The notes: a model not told the origin generated them from the letters alone. Shown: positions 23,212-31,282, counted from the stretch's first letter. The stretch: DNA of 64,000 nucleotides from Pseudomonadota bacterium (GCA_039028155.1 JBCCIS010000020.1:1-64000); one strand, 5' to 3'. A program made the numbers and translations.

Positions 23212-24034
23212 CGACACGGTGGTGGAGACGGCGATGCCCGCCGCGACGGCAGCGCCCGATGCGAGCGGCGATGCCGCGCCCGGACCGTTGCCGCAGGAGA
23301 CCGCGCTGCAGACGATCATGCGTGATCCCGATTATCAGAGCCGCAGCGCCAACCCCGTGCGCCACGAACAATTGGTCCAGCGCGCGCTTCACCTGCGCCA
23401 GGAAATGCTGGGTGTTGATGCCGAGGCGACAGCAGCGGACGAACCCCCGCAGGGCAAGAGCGATGACGCGGCCGGGTCGCCGGAAAGCCCCGACGATTAC
23501 GATCTGCCGCGGCCGAACCTGAGCGACGGTGCCACGTTCGACGACGACCTGGCGGCGACCGCGCGCGGCTGGTTTCACGATGCCGGGTTGAGCCAGACGG
23601 AAGCGCGCGCGGTCTGGGACCGCTTTCACGCGCACAGCCTGAAGGCCGTGGCGACTACGCCTGAGGCCCAGGCCGCCGCGCGCGAGAGCGCCGAGCGGAC
23701 ACTGCGCCGGGAATGGGGTGCCGCCTATGAGAAAAACGTCGGCCAGGCCGAGGCTCTGGTACGTTCGGTCGGTGGTGAAGGGCTGGTGGCGCTTCTGGAT
23801 CAGACCCGCGCCGGCAACGATCCGGCCCTGGTGCGCCTGGTCGCCTCGCTCGCCGAGCGTGGTGTCAGCGGGCTCACCAAGGACCGCGCGGCGCTGGAGC
23901 TGGCGCGGGTGATGGGCGAGGCCGCCTATACCGACCGCTTCCATCCCAATCACGGCGCGCTGGTCGACCGCGCCTTTCGCTTGAATGCCCATCGCGCCAA
24001 TGGGCAGCGCGCAGGCAGCGGGCACCATGGGTGA
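23201..24034 (+). CDS. Scaffold-like phage protein, paralogue of the 7020 gene
   Basis: 277 residues from ATG 23201. The N-terminal 100 residues are acidic and low-complexity. The C-terminal part (RTLRREWGAAYEKNVGQAEALV ... DPALVRLVASLAERGV ... FHPNHGALVDRAF) aligns with the scaffold at 7020 (LRHEWGAAYDEKI ... DPFVLRLLAAVGERVV ... THPDHADAVARM). A second scaffold-type protein amid ejection genes may organise the internal core or recruit the large toxin-tipped proteins encoded next. That role is an inference. Confidence 0.6.
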   Translation: MTRDDTVVETAMPAATAAPDASGDAAPGPLPQETALQTIMRDPDYQSRSANPVRHEQLVQRALHLRQEMLGVDAEATAADEPPQGKSDDAAGSPESPDDYDLPRPNLSDGATFDDDLAATARGWFHDAGLSQTEARAVWDRFHAHSLKAVATTPEAQAAARESAERTLRREWGAAYEKNVGQAEALVRSVGGEGLVALLDQTRAGNDPALVRLVASLAERGVSGLTKDRAALELARVMGEAAYTDRFHPNHGALVDRAFRLNAHRANGQRAGSGHHG

Positions 24035-24281
24035 GGTCATCCGTTTCCCCGGCCCCGGCTGTGCGCGGCCGACCGGCGAGAGAGACACCGCCTGGCGTGA
24101 GCGCGTGAAGGCACTGGCGAAAGAGAAAGGTCGATCCCGAAGGTTCGGCGTGGGGCCGCCGGCGCCTGAGCCGGAGATCGATCAAAAAGCGCAGGCTGAA
24201 CTGGAAGCGCGGCGCATTCGCTTTGGTTACGACAGCTGGATCTGGCGGCCATCGCCGGACGACGACGGCAGCGCGGCCTGA
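24027..24281 (+). CDS. Small hypothetical phage protein
   Basis: 84 residues from ATG 24027, overlapping the preceding stop by 8 bp. It is charged, with a helical middle (ERDTAWRERVKALAKEKGRS) and the C-terminal ARRIRFGYDSWIWRPSPDDD. No family recognised. It is the last gene before the second toxin. The 131 bp between contain a GC-rich inverted stretch and a short upstream reading frame. Confidence 0.5.
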   Translation: MGEVIRFPGPGCARPTGERDTAWRERVKALAKEKGRSRRFGVGPPAPEPEIDQKAQAELEARRIRFGYDSWIWRPSPDDDGSAA

Positions 24282-24406
24282 CACCCAGCCAAACCACCAT
24301 GAGATTGAGGAGCCGCGACAGCGCGGGCCCTTTCTAGGACGTCCTTATTGATGGAGCACATCATGACGACGACAACGACCATGACGCGACCGGGCACCGG
24401 GGAGAT

Positions 24407-25847
24407 CTTCCCATGCCTGTGATCCCGCGTTTCTTGACCCAGGCGCAATTGCCTAAGAAGTCGGGCCTTGTGCAGCAGGACCCCGAGAGGGCCTCGTTCC
24501 TGGCCGGTGAGGTCGCCGACGCGGCCGTGCCGCTTGCCGAGAGCCTGGAGGCGATCATGACCAAGGGCCTGTTGAACGGTGGCGGTAACGATCCCGCGGA
24601 CCAGGTTGCCGCGTTGAACACACCGGTGCCGCAGCCGGCGGCCGACGATCGTCCGCCACACATCGCCAATCTGACAGACGAGATCTATGTCACCGGGCGG
24701 GACCGGGCGTTGTCGCGTCAAGTACGCGACATCCTGGTACGTCGGGCGACGGAAGACGACGATCCGGCATCGCCGACCTTCACGTCCGGTGTCGAGCGTG
24801 CGGTGGCCGAGGCGCAGCAGGCCGACCGCGCCGACCGGCCGGCGGGCATCTCCGACGCCGCGCTGCTGAACCGCGAACGCCACGACGCGGCCATGCGCGC
24901 GAACGCTGTGGTCAAGGCGCAGGCCCTGCAGGACCGCGAGGTGATGGACCGCGCCATGGCCGAGCTGGACGCATCGGCCGATAGCCTGGTGCTGGCCTCG
25001 CGCGCCGGGGGCGACTTGGAGACATCGTTCGAGGAGGTGCGCGAGCTGGGCGAACGGTTCACCCCGGGCCTGGGCGCCGATGTGGTTGACAACTTCATCG
25101 CGAACACACACCGCGAGCTGATTGAGGCCCACGTGCTGGGCCTGGTCTCGCGTGGCGAGATCGACGCGGCTGAGGGTGTGTTGTCGCAATATAGCGGTGA
25201 ACTACCGGACGGGCAGGCGACGTTCCTGGAGCGTAGTATCGAAAGTGGTCAAGAGGCGCTTGAGCGGGCCGGGAAGAGCGAGCGGCGGCAGCGGATGCTG
25301 CTGCTGACGACCCGCGCCAAGGCGGGCGCGGATGTCGGCTGGCAGGCGGACCAGTTGGCCGAAGACGGCGTCATCAGCCCGGCGGAGCGGCGCCAGCTCG
25401 CGCGGGTCACACGTGAGAGCGCGGAACGCCAGGCCGAGCGGGAGCGGCTGATCGACCTGGCCGGCGACGCCGCCGCCGGCGGCGCGCCGCTGGACGCCGG
25501 CAACCGCGAGCACCGCCTGGCGGCGGAGCTGTGGTACGCGGCCGAGGGCGAAGCGCTGTTCGCCGGTCTGGACCCTGAGGCACGCATCGATACGGTCGCG
25601 CAGGCGGTGTCGGGCCTGGGTCATGTGCCCGATGATCTGCACCGGGACCTGGTGCTTGATCTCAGAAGCGCGGACCCGGCGGTGGCGCTCATGGCATCGC
25701 GCGAGATCGCGGCGCTGCGGGAGGCAGCGCCGGCGGCGGCGGGTGCCGCGTTCACCGACGGCGAACTGGCGCGCGCGGGCACCGTCATCGCGCTCGATGG
25801 CCACGGCACCGACACCCTGATCCCCAATGCCGATGCGCTCGCGCCCG
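24407..25847 (+). repeat. Direct repeat copy 2 (shared toxin N-domain)
   Basis: Second copy of the 1.44-kb repeat at 13555-14995. Both copies keep the same reading frame. Recombination between them would delete or duplicate the tail-tubular and internal-protein genes, or exchange toxin tips by gene conversion. Confidence 0.85.
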
Positions 25848-27238
25848 TTGAAGCGCCCGAATTGCGCACGGTCGCGGCCTTTCGTCCTGACGCCGGAGCC
25901 GGAAAGGCGGCGTCCGGTTCAGCGGTGCGTGATGCCCTCGAAGAACTAACCGAGCTCGTGAGCAGCGAAGCCTCATTCGATGAAGCCCGAGCAAACGCGT
26001 TACTCGATGCCATCGAGCCCGCACCTACGGCGATCAATGCCGCAGTACTTGGCCCTCTTTTTGCGCGGCTCGCACAACTCGTCGCAAAAGGCATCAAGCC
26101 TGCACGCCGATTTCTGGAGCGTCTCGTGAGATGGATTACCGTCGAGCCCGATGACTTGACCGAGCGCGGTACACCGCTCCTCGAACCGCCGGACGACTCC
26201 GCCGACGAGACGGATCATACCCCGATACCGCTTCCACAGGAGTCTACTGACGAAGGCTCCACGACCTCAACCGACAGCACACAAGCTGAAGACGGCGCAT
26301 CGACTGGTGGTGACGAGTCAGGCGGCAGCAGTGCGACGACTGGCGGTGACGGGTCGGGTGCCGATGGTGTGTCGACTGGTAGCGACGCGCCCGGTGGCAG
26401 CGATGTGGCGACTGACAGTGACACGTTAAGCGGCAATGGTGTGTCGACTGGCGGCGAGTCCGCCGGTGGCAGCGGCGTGCCGGCCGACGGTCGTACGTCA
26501 GGCGGCGGTCGTGGTGGCTCAGGTGGCGGCGGTCTACCGATCGACAATCGCACTTCAGGCGGCGGTGGCGGTGGGTCAGGCGGCGGCGGTTTGTCGACTG
26601 GCGGCGGAGCGTCAACCGGCGGTGGTCAGTCCGGCGCGAACGTGCCGCTGCCATCGGTGGACGAGCGCAAACAGGCATTTCGAGACGCCATGGGCTTGGA
26701 CTATCAACTGCACTTGGACGACGCAAATCGCGATCGCCGCGTGAGTTCCGATGATGATCCTCTCGACGACGAGCCGAGGACGGCGTTCAATCTCTACACG
26801 ACGGAGAAGATCGGCAGCGGGGATTCGACATACCTGCTTGTCAACGATGCGCTTCGCGACGGAACCGTTGGCGAGGACCCTAGGATCGATGCGATCATCG
26901 ATATGATGGATTTGGGTGTCGAACAGCTTCCGGCATTTGAGGGAGAGGTCTTTCGTTCCGTTGACCTGGAGCCCGATCAAGAAGCGAAGCTGTTCCCTGG
27001 AGGCACCTGGGTCGATCCTGGCTTCATGAGCGCCTCACTTGACGAAGCGCGAACACCGCGTGGTCGAAAGTACATGTTCATCATAACGACCCATTCTGGC
27101 TGTGACATTGCGCCGTACGCGCGATCCGACTTCGAGCAGGAGATACTCATCCCCCGAGGCACCGAGTTCGATATCACTTCGGTTGAACCCCAGCCTGATG
27201 GTACAATCCACGTTGAACTTGTGGAGAAAGAGCCATGA
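24413..27238 (+). CDS. Virion (ejection-protein-like) polymorphic toxin 2 with ADP-ribosyltransferase tip
   Basis: 941 residues. Residues 1-475 nearly match toxin 1. A unique helical stretch (to about 600) follows, then a linker of roughly 120 residues made of G, S, T and D runs. The last 200 residues form an ADP-ribosyltransferase: arginine in VFRSVDL (about R848), GFMSASL (S873/S875) and FEQEILIPRG (E908-x-E910), i.e. the R-S-E triad with E-x-E typical of arginine-specific enzymes. Virion-carried ADP-ribosyltransferases such as T4 Alt are injected and modify host proteins. The stop overlaps the next gene as ATGA. The catalytic residues look intact. Confidence 0.78.
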   Translation: MPVIPRFLTQAQLPKKSGLVQQDPERASFLAGEVADAAVPLAESLEAIMTKGLLNGGGNDPADQVAALNTPVPQPAADDRPPHIANLTDEIYVTGRDRALSRQVRDILVRRATEDDDPASPTFTSGVERAVAEAQQADRADRPAGISDAALLNRERHDAAMRANAVVKAQALQDREVMDRAMAELDASADSLVLASRAGGDLETSFEEVRELGERFTPGLGADVVDNFIANTHRELIEAHVLGLVSRGEIDAAEGVLSQYSGELPDGQATFLERSIESGQEALERAGKSERRQRMLLLTTRAKAGADVGWQADQLAEDGVISPAERRQLARVTRESAERQAERERLIDLAGDAAAGGAPLDAGNREHRLAAELWYAAEGEALFAGLDPEARIDTVAQAVSGLGHVPDDLHRDLVLDLRSADPAVALMASREIAALREAAPAAAGAAFTDGELARAGTVIALDGHGTDTLIPNADALAPVEAPELRTVAAFRPDAGAGKAASGSAVRDALEELTELVSSEASFDEARANALLDAIEPAPTAINAAVLGPLFARLAQLVAKGIKPARRFLERLVRWITVEPDDLTERGTPLLEPPDDSADETDHTPIPLPQESTDEGSTTSTDSTQAEDGASTGGDESGGSSATTGGDGSGADGVSTGSDAPGGSDVATDSDTLSGNGVSTGGESAGGSGVPADGRTSGGGRGGSGGGGLPIDNRTSGGGGGGSGGGGLSTGGGASTGGGQSGANVPLPSVDERKQAFRDAMGLDYQLHLDDANRDRRVSSDDDPLDDEPRTAFNLYTTEKIGSGDSTYLLVNDALRDGTVGEDPRIDAIIDMMDLGVEQLPAFEGEVFRSVDLEPDQEAKLFPGGTWVDPGFMSASLDEARTPRGRKYMFIITTHSGCDIAPYARSDFEQEILIPRGTEFDITSVEPQPDGTIHVELVEKEP

Positions 27239-27462
27239 AGTTTGGAACCGTGAAGAACCTCACGGAGCACCAAAAGAAGCGTCAAAAGGAAAGGAAAGCG
27301 TTCGCCGAGCGATTGATGAGGGCGCCAAAGGTCGACCCCATGGAACATCCACTGTTCCGTCGTTGGGCTATCGAGGATGAGCACCGTATTGCCAAAGCGA
27401 AGGCAAAGCGAGACAAGCGGGAAGCAGAAGAGCGCACGAACAAGGACAGCGACGAGCGCTGA
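27235..27462 (+). CDS. Small accessory protein 2, coupled to the ADP-ribosyltransferase toxin
   Basis: 75 residues, very basic, starting on ATGA at the toxin stop. It is a divergent member of the small family: the N-terminal W-x-N-P is lost (KNLTEHQKKRQKERKAFAERL), but PKVDPMEHPLFRRW and the lysine/glutamate-rich tail (IAKAKAKRDKREAEER) align with the other four. The tight coupling implies a product needed together with the toxin, either immunity or a binding/packaging partner. Function not known. Confidence 0.65.
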   Translation: MKFGTVKNLTEHQKKRQKERKAFAERLMRAPKVDPMEHPLFRRWAIEDEHRIAKAKAKRDKREAEERTNKDSDER

Positions 27463-27631
27463 TGTCCTTGGCTGTTTGTCGTGAGCGATGGTGTGTGCTT
27501 CGCACATTCGAACTAGAGCCATGGACAACACGACATAGGTTGAAACTCGGGTTTGGCCTGCAGGCAACTTAACTGGGGTCGACCGAAGAGTTCAGCCTGT
27601 TTCGCTCACGTGGGCTTTCACCTGACCATGA

Positions 27632-28909
27632 GGCGCTGTCGAGAGCATCCATGTTCTGAATGAGCTGACGGGTCTTGTTGAAGGGCCGGAGATCCCGGCC
27701 GAGAACTACCGCACGATCAAGGTCCAGAACTGGACGACCGACGAGAACGGGGTGCCGGTCTCCGCCGAGATCGTCGACCTGGAGACCGGCGACGTCGTCG
27801 AACTGGGCGCCGACGAGTTCGACAAGCTCGGGAGGCTGATCGAGGAATACATCCGCTCCGACGGCCGGATGGGCGAGGACACCCGCGAGCTCGTCGGGTT
27901 CCTGTTCGAAATCCTGCCGGGCACGGGCGAGGTGATCAGCGCCGTCGACGCGATCGACGCATTCGCGATCGCGGTGAGCGCGTTGGCGGACGGCGACACG
28001 GACCGCGCGCTGGACAACCTGCTGCGCGGCACGATCTCGACCCTGGGGGCGGTGCCGCTGCTGGGTCCGGGCGTGCGTCTGACCAAGGGCGTGCTGAAGC
28101 TGCTGCCGGGCATGCGCAACCTGGTGCGGCGCATGCGCGGGCTGGACGAGGTCGCGGATGCGCTGAACGACCAGGCACTACGGCTGGGCATCAACATCGT
28201 GGCCGCCGGCAACCGCCGGATGCTCGACGGCGGTACACAGGCCGAAGGCGATCTCGAGCAGATCCCTCAGTCATCGACGCCAGAAAGCACCGATGATACG
28301 CCACCGCGACTGGTGGGGCTGAGCGATGAGGGAGTCGAGGCTTTCATGACGAGCCATGCGCGAAGCCTAGCCGTGAAGGCCGGCGGGCCGTTCTCGTCTT
28401 TGACCGACCCGCAGGCTTATGCCCTTCACGTCTACACGCGACGTCCGCTTGATCCATTCACGCTGAATGGGGAACAAGTCGCGGTCTCGATCCACGACGA
28501 ACTGAACAGTGCGAAGCGTGGGTTGATTCCGATGACAGATGCGTTGTCGTCGTTCTCCGACGATCTGGAGTCGGCACTTCTGAGCTTGCCGACCACGGGG
28601 CAACAAACTTTCTATCGTGTCGCCAGTTTACCCGACGCGTTGATTGAAGAGATTCGACTGAAGGGAAGTATTGACGATGCAGCTTTCATGAGCGCGTCGC
28701 TTTTGGAGGATAGGGCTTTAACCTACACCGGTAATGTCTATATGAAGATAGAAGCATCGAGCGCGCGGTACTTTTCGCCAATGGCGTTCAACCCCCTCGA
28801 CGAGGAGGTGCTGTTCTTGCCGAAGACGAGATTTATCGTGACAGAGTTTGTTGAGGGAGGTGGTCCGGAGGGACGTCTGCTCATCAAACTGAGGGAGGTC
28901 GTTGAATGA
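27632..28909 (+). pseudogene. Orphan toxin cassette: pre-toxin-like region plus ADP-ribosyltransferase tip, 5' truncated
   Basis: The frame is open from 27632 to the stop at 28909, and its first 40 codons read like protein (ESIHVLNELTGLVEGPEIPA), yet no ATG, GTG or TTG occurs before GTG 27752. The conserved N-domain is absent. A pre-toxin-like stretch (FLFEILPGTGEVISAVDAID, LGAVPLLGPGVRLTKG) precedes a second ADP-ribosyltransferase-type tip: FYRVASLP, FMSASLLEDRAL and NPLDEEVLFLP, where the first acid of E-x-E is D. Translation from GTG 27752 (385 residues) is possible but has a weak ribosome-binding site. This is the classic form of a silent C-terminal cassette. Confidence 0.65.
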
Positions 28910-29166
28910 GAAAGGGAGAGAAGTGGTTCAATCCAAGCCTGTCCGACGAAGAGCGTCGAAGATTGGAAGAAGAAGACAAGGAGCTCATTCCCAGGCTGCA
29001 GAGGTTACCGAAAGTCAAGCCAACGAAGTCAGGCGAAGTTGGCTTTCGCCCCCTAAAGATAGGTGAACCGGCGCCGGAGACGCCTCACGAAAAGTGGAAG
29101 CGCGAGAAAGCCGAGCGACTGGCGAAAGGGCCGGGCAGCAACAAAGATACGAACGAGGATTCATAG
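28906..29166 (+). CDS. W-x-N-P-x-L family accessory protein 3
   Basis: 86 residues, starting on the ATGA of the orphan cassette stop. The motif EKWFNPSLSDEERRRLEEED opens the protein, followed by LQRLPKVKPTKSGEVGF and the C-terminal PHEKWKREKAERLAKG. Its coding DNA is AT-richer (about 48% GC in a 60-base sample) than the structural genes. The coupling to a toxin tip mirrors the gene at 27235. Role unknown. Confidence 0.7.
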   Translation: MRKGEKWFNPSLSDEERRRLEEEDKELIPRLQRLPKVKPTKSGEVGFRPLKIGEPAPETPHEKWKREKAERLAKGPGSNKDTNEDS

Positions 29167-29208
29167 AACGACGCCTAGCGGTGGTGACGTCTCTGAGGAG
29201 ATAACAGC

Positions 29209-29463
29209 ATGAGGCCGAGGAAGGGTAAGGTCTGGTACAATCCGGAGCTAACGGAAGATGAACGGCGTCAACGAGATCGCGAGTATCACGAGCTCATGGA
29301 TGGCGTGACGGACAGACCTGAGAAAAAGAACAAACAAAGGCTCGATGTTGAGTTCGAGTTTGTGCGACCGGGCGAGCCTCTGCGGCAGACGGCTTACAGA
29401 CAGTGGCGAGCTGAACAGGCGGCGGAGAACGTGAAAAAGGGAAGTAGTGACGGCAATGGCTGA
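29209..29463 (+). CDS. W-x-N-P-x-L family accessory protein 4 (no adjacent toxin)
   Basis: 84 residues with AGGAGA upstream. It has KVWYNPELTEDERRQRDREY, then PEKKNKQRLDVEFEFVRPGE and TAYRQWRAEQAAENVKKG. It closely resembles the next gene in layout (R/D-P-x-K-K-N-K, [LT]-D-V-x-F-E, aromatic-R-Q-W). No toxin module precedes it, as with orphan immunity genes in polymorphic toxin loci. Function unknown. Confidence 0.68.
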   Translation: MRPRKGKVWYNPELTEDERRQRDREYHELMDGVTDRPEKKNKQRLDVEFEFVRPGEPLRQTAYRQWRAEQAAENVKKGSSDGNG

Positions 29464-29567
29464 ACGCAAATGTGGCTTTCGGCCCACTACATGTCTTCAG
29501 TCGTCGTGATGGGTAATGCGCGGAGCGCAGGTTGAGCAACGTTAGCTCGCCTTGAGGAGATTCCCAC

Positions 29568-29849
29568 ATGAGCGGCGAGAAGAAAGATAATGTCTGGTAC
29601 AACCCGTCTCTGACGGAAGAAGAACGCCGCGACCTTGACCAGGAATGTCAGGAGTTCATCGACCTTCTTAAGGATGTGCCGGACAAGAAGAACAAGCCGA
29701 CACTCGACGTCGGTTTTGAAGCGGTGCACCCGTTCACGACAAAAAGGGTGACGGCATTTCGACAGTGGTGGGAAGAGAAGAAACGCGACGAAGCGGAAGA
29801 AAGCCGCCGCACAGAGAAGCGCGACGGCCAAAGCAAGAAAGACAGCTGA
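29568..29849 (+). CDS. W-x-N-P-x-L family accessory protein 5 (no adjacent toxin)
   Basis: 93 residues with GAGGAG upstream. It has NVWYNPSLTEEERRDLDQEC, PDKKNKPTLDVGFEAVHPF, TAFRQWWEEKKRDEAEE and a charged tail. It is the nearest relative of the gene at 29209, so the pair likely arose by tandem duplication. It is followed at once by repeat copy D. Helix-linker-helix architecture is inferred. Confidence 0.68.
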   Translation: MSGEKKDNVWYNPSLTEEERRDLDQECQEFIDLLKDVPDKKNKPTLDVGFEAVHPFTTKRVTAFRQWWEEKKRDEAEESRRTEKRDGQSKKDS

Positions 29850-29868
29850 CTGAGCGCCACTAGGTGGT

Positions 29869-29936
29869 TGCGCCTCCCAGGCCTCCATCATCTTGCGATG
29901 CCTGAGGTTACGTCCAAAACCGCACTGGGAGAACGC
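29869..29936. repeat. Modular structured repeat, copy D (shortest)
   Basis: 68 bp: TGCGCCTCCCAG (29869-29880), ACGTCCAAAACC (29910-29921) and CTGGGAGAACGC (29925-29936). It keeps both ends and one core block but no hairpin unit. Together with copy B it fills most of the 623-bp gene-free gap between 29850 and 30472. Between the two copies (29937-30028) I see nothing recognisable. Confidence 0.65.
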
Positions 29937-30028
29937 GAGGCGTGACATAATCCGAGGACGCCGCGCCGTCAAACCGGCCGCCACGCCCAGTGGTGTCCGC
30001 TGATCGAAACGTTCACTGCGATGCAGCG

Positions 30029-30318
30029 TGCGTTCTCCAGCGCTGGATCGTTTGCCAAGTGCCCGGGCCTCCACGTCCGAAACGTCCCAGTTTTTTAGGC
30101 TGATGGCCCGATCACTTAGCAGCCACACAACACGCCCGAGATGAAACGTCCAAAACGAACCGAGCGATTAACTCGGTGCCCCGATCGTGCCAAAGCACCG
30201 CATGCCCGAGGTTTGACGTCCGAAACGGCCCGAATCCAAAAAATCGGGATCCCGATCATGCGATAAACACCCCAGCATACGCCCAAGACGTGCTGGAGAA
30301 CGCAGAGCGAACACTAGT
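30029..30318. repeat. Modular structured repeat, copy B (three internal units)
   Basis: 290 bp bounded by the perfect inverted pair TGCGTTCTCCAG (30029-30040) and CTGGAGAACGCA (30293-30304), ending ACTAGT (30313-30318). Inside are three tandem 70-73-bp units with ACGTCC[GA]AAACG at 30073, 30146 and 30216, each followed by a hairpin and a CCCGATC block. The stems differ but pair: ACCGAG/CTCGGT (30159-30177) and CCCGA/TCGGG (30229-30248). Between 30319 and 30472 only an AT-rich, promoter-like stretch is seen. Confidence 0.8.
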
Positions 30319-30472
30319 GTGATCTGAACTGTATGTCAAATACGGATGTGTCGCTCTTAAGAATACAATCTTAGATAAGCGCTGGCTTGAGCCGATCGCG
30401 GGACCCACCGCCCGTACCCAGGCGACCTACGCGTTATCCGAACCTCCTTCAAACATCTGGGATCACTCCATC

Positions 30473-31282
30473 ATGCGATGCCTCAGAACCCTTGGGCTGG
30501 CCGCGCTGGCCGCCCTTTTTGTGACCGCGGGCGCAGCCGGCGGCGGTGCGCGCGCGGAGACCGAGCGCGAGGCGCTGATCGAGACCTTTGCCGCGGTCTC
30601 GCCCTCGGTCGGTGCGCTCTATGCGCTGGAAAGCGACGGCGACCTGAAGTTCCTGTGCACGGCGACGGCGGTCGACCGGCATCAGGGGCAGACGGTGATC
30701 CTGACCGCCTATCACTGCCTGCAGCGCGGCGTGAGCTATCTGATCAATTTCGGCGACAACAATCTGCGCCCAGTGACCGCGTGGAAGATCCCGCACTATG
30801 CGGTCAACGCGGATGCCTATCCGCGCGCCTATGGCGAGCCGGAAACGGATATGGCGCTGTTCCTGATGGCGGGCGCCGACGTGCTGGTGGCGCCGCTGGC
30901 GGCCGGCAGCGGCCACCTGGTCTATGGCGCCAAGCTCGCCATTGTCGGCTATCCGCTGGGGGTGTCGAAGATCGTCTATGAGGGCATCGTCGCCGGGCGG
31001 TTCGAGCGGCCGGGCAACGACATGGACAACTATATCCTGATGCAGATCTTCGGCGCGCCGGGCTCGTCCGGCTCCTCGGTGGTGGATGTGGCGACGGGCG
31101 AGGTGGTGGGCGTGCTGGTCGCCGCGCGCCAGGCGATGACCGGCCTGCCGGTGATCTTCGCCACGCCCATCGACTATCGCCGGTATCTTATGGCGGTGCA
31201 TGCCGAGGCGCATGACGTCGGGCCGTCAGCTGTCGGCAGAGATGGTGATGACGGGGATGGCGATGGTTCCGGCGATGACTGA
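30473..31282 (+). CDS. Secreted trypsin-like serine protease
   Basis: 269 residues with a signal peptide (LGLAALAALFVTAGAAGGGARA). The chymotrypsin-fold triad is visible: His in ILTAYHCLQ (about residue 82), Asp in EPETDMALF (about 124) and Ser in GAPGSSGSSVVD (about 201). The C-terminal tail is acidic (DGDDGDGDGSGDD). Trypsin-like proteases occur near fibres in some alphaproteobacterial phages. The role could be virion maturation, processing of the toxin-tipped proteins or host envelope attack. It overlaps the next gene by 8 bp and lies between repeat copies B and C. Confidence 0.8.
   Translation: MRCLRTLGLAALAALFVTAGAAGGGARAETEREALIETFAAVSPSVGALYALESDGDLKFLCTATAVDRHQGQTVILTAYHCLQRGVSYLINFGDNNLRPVTAWKIPHYAVNADAYPRAYGEPETDMALFLMAGADVLVAPLAAGSGHLVYGAKLAIVGYPLGVSKIVYEGIVAGRFERPGNDMDNYILMQIFGAPGSSGSSVVDVATGEVVGVLVAARQAMTGLPVIFATPIDYRRYLMAVHAEAHDVGPSAVGRDGDDGDGDGSGDD

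Noticed and set aside
27235-29849. Calling the small W-x-N-P-x-L proteins immunity proteins outright
   Set aside because: Position fits, but the proteins are homologous across different toxin tips and no binding or protection evidence can be read from sequence, so the role is left open.
29869-30318. Possible CRISPR array in the regularly repeating region
   Set aside because: Units are 70-73 bp with conserved blocks throughout and paired hairpins, not identical short repeats with unique spacers, and no cas gene is present.
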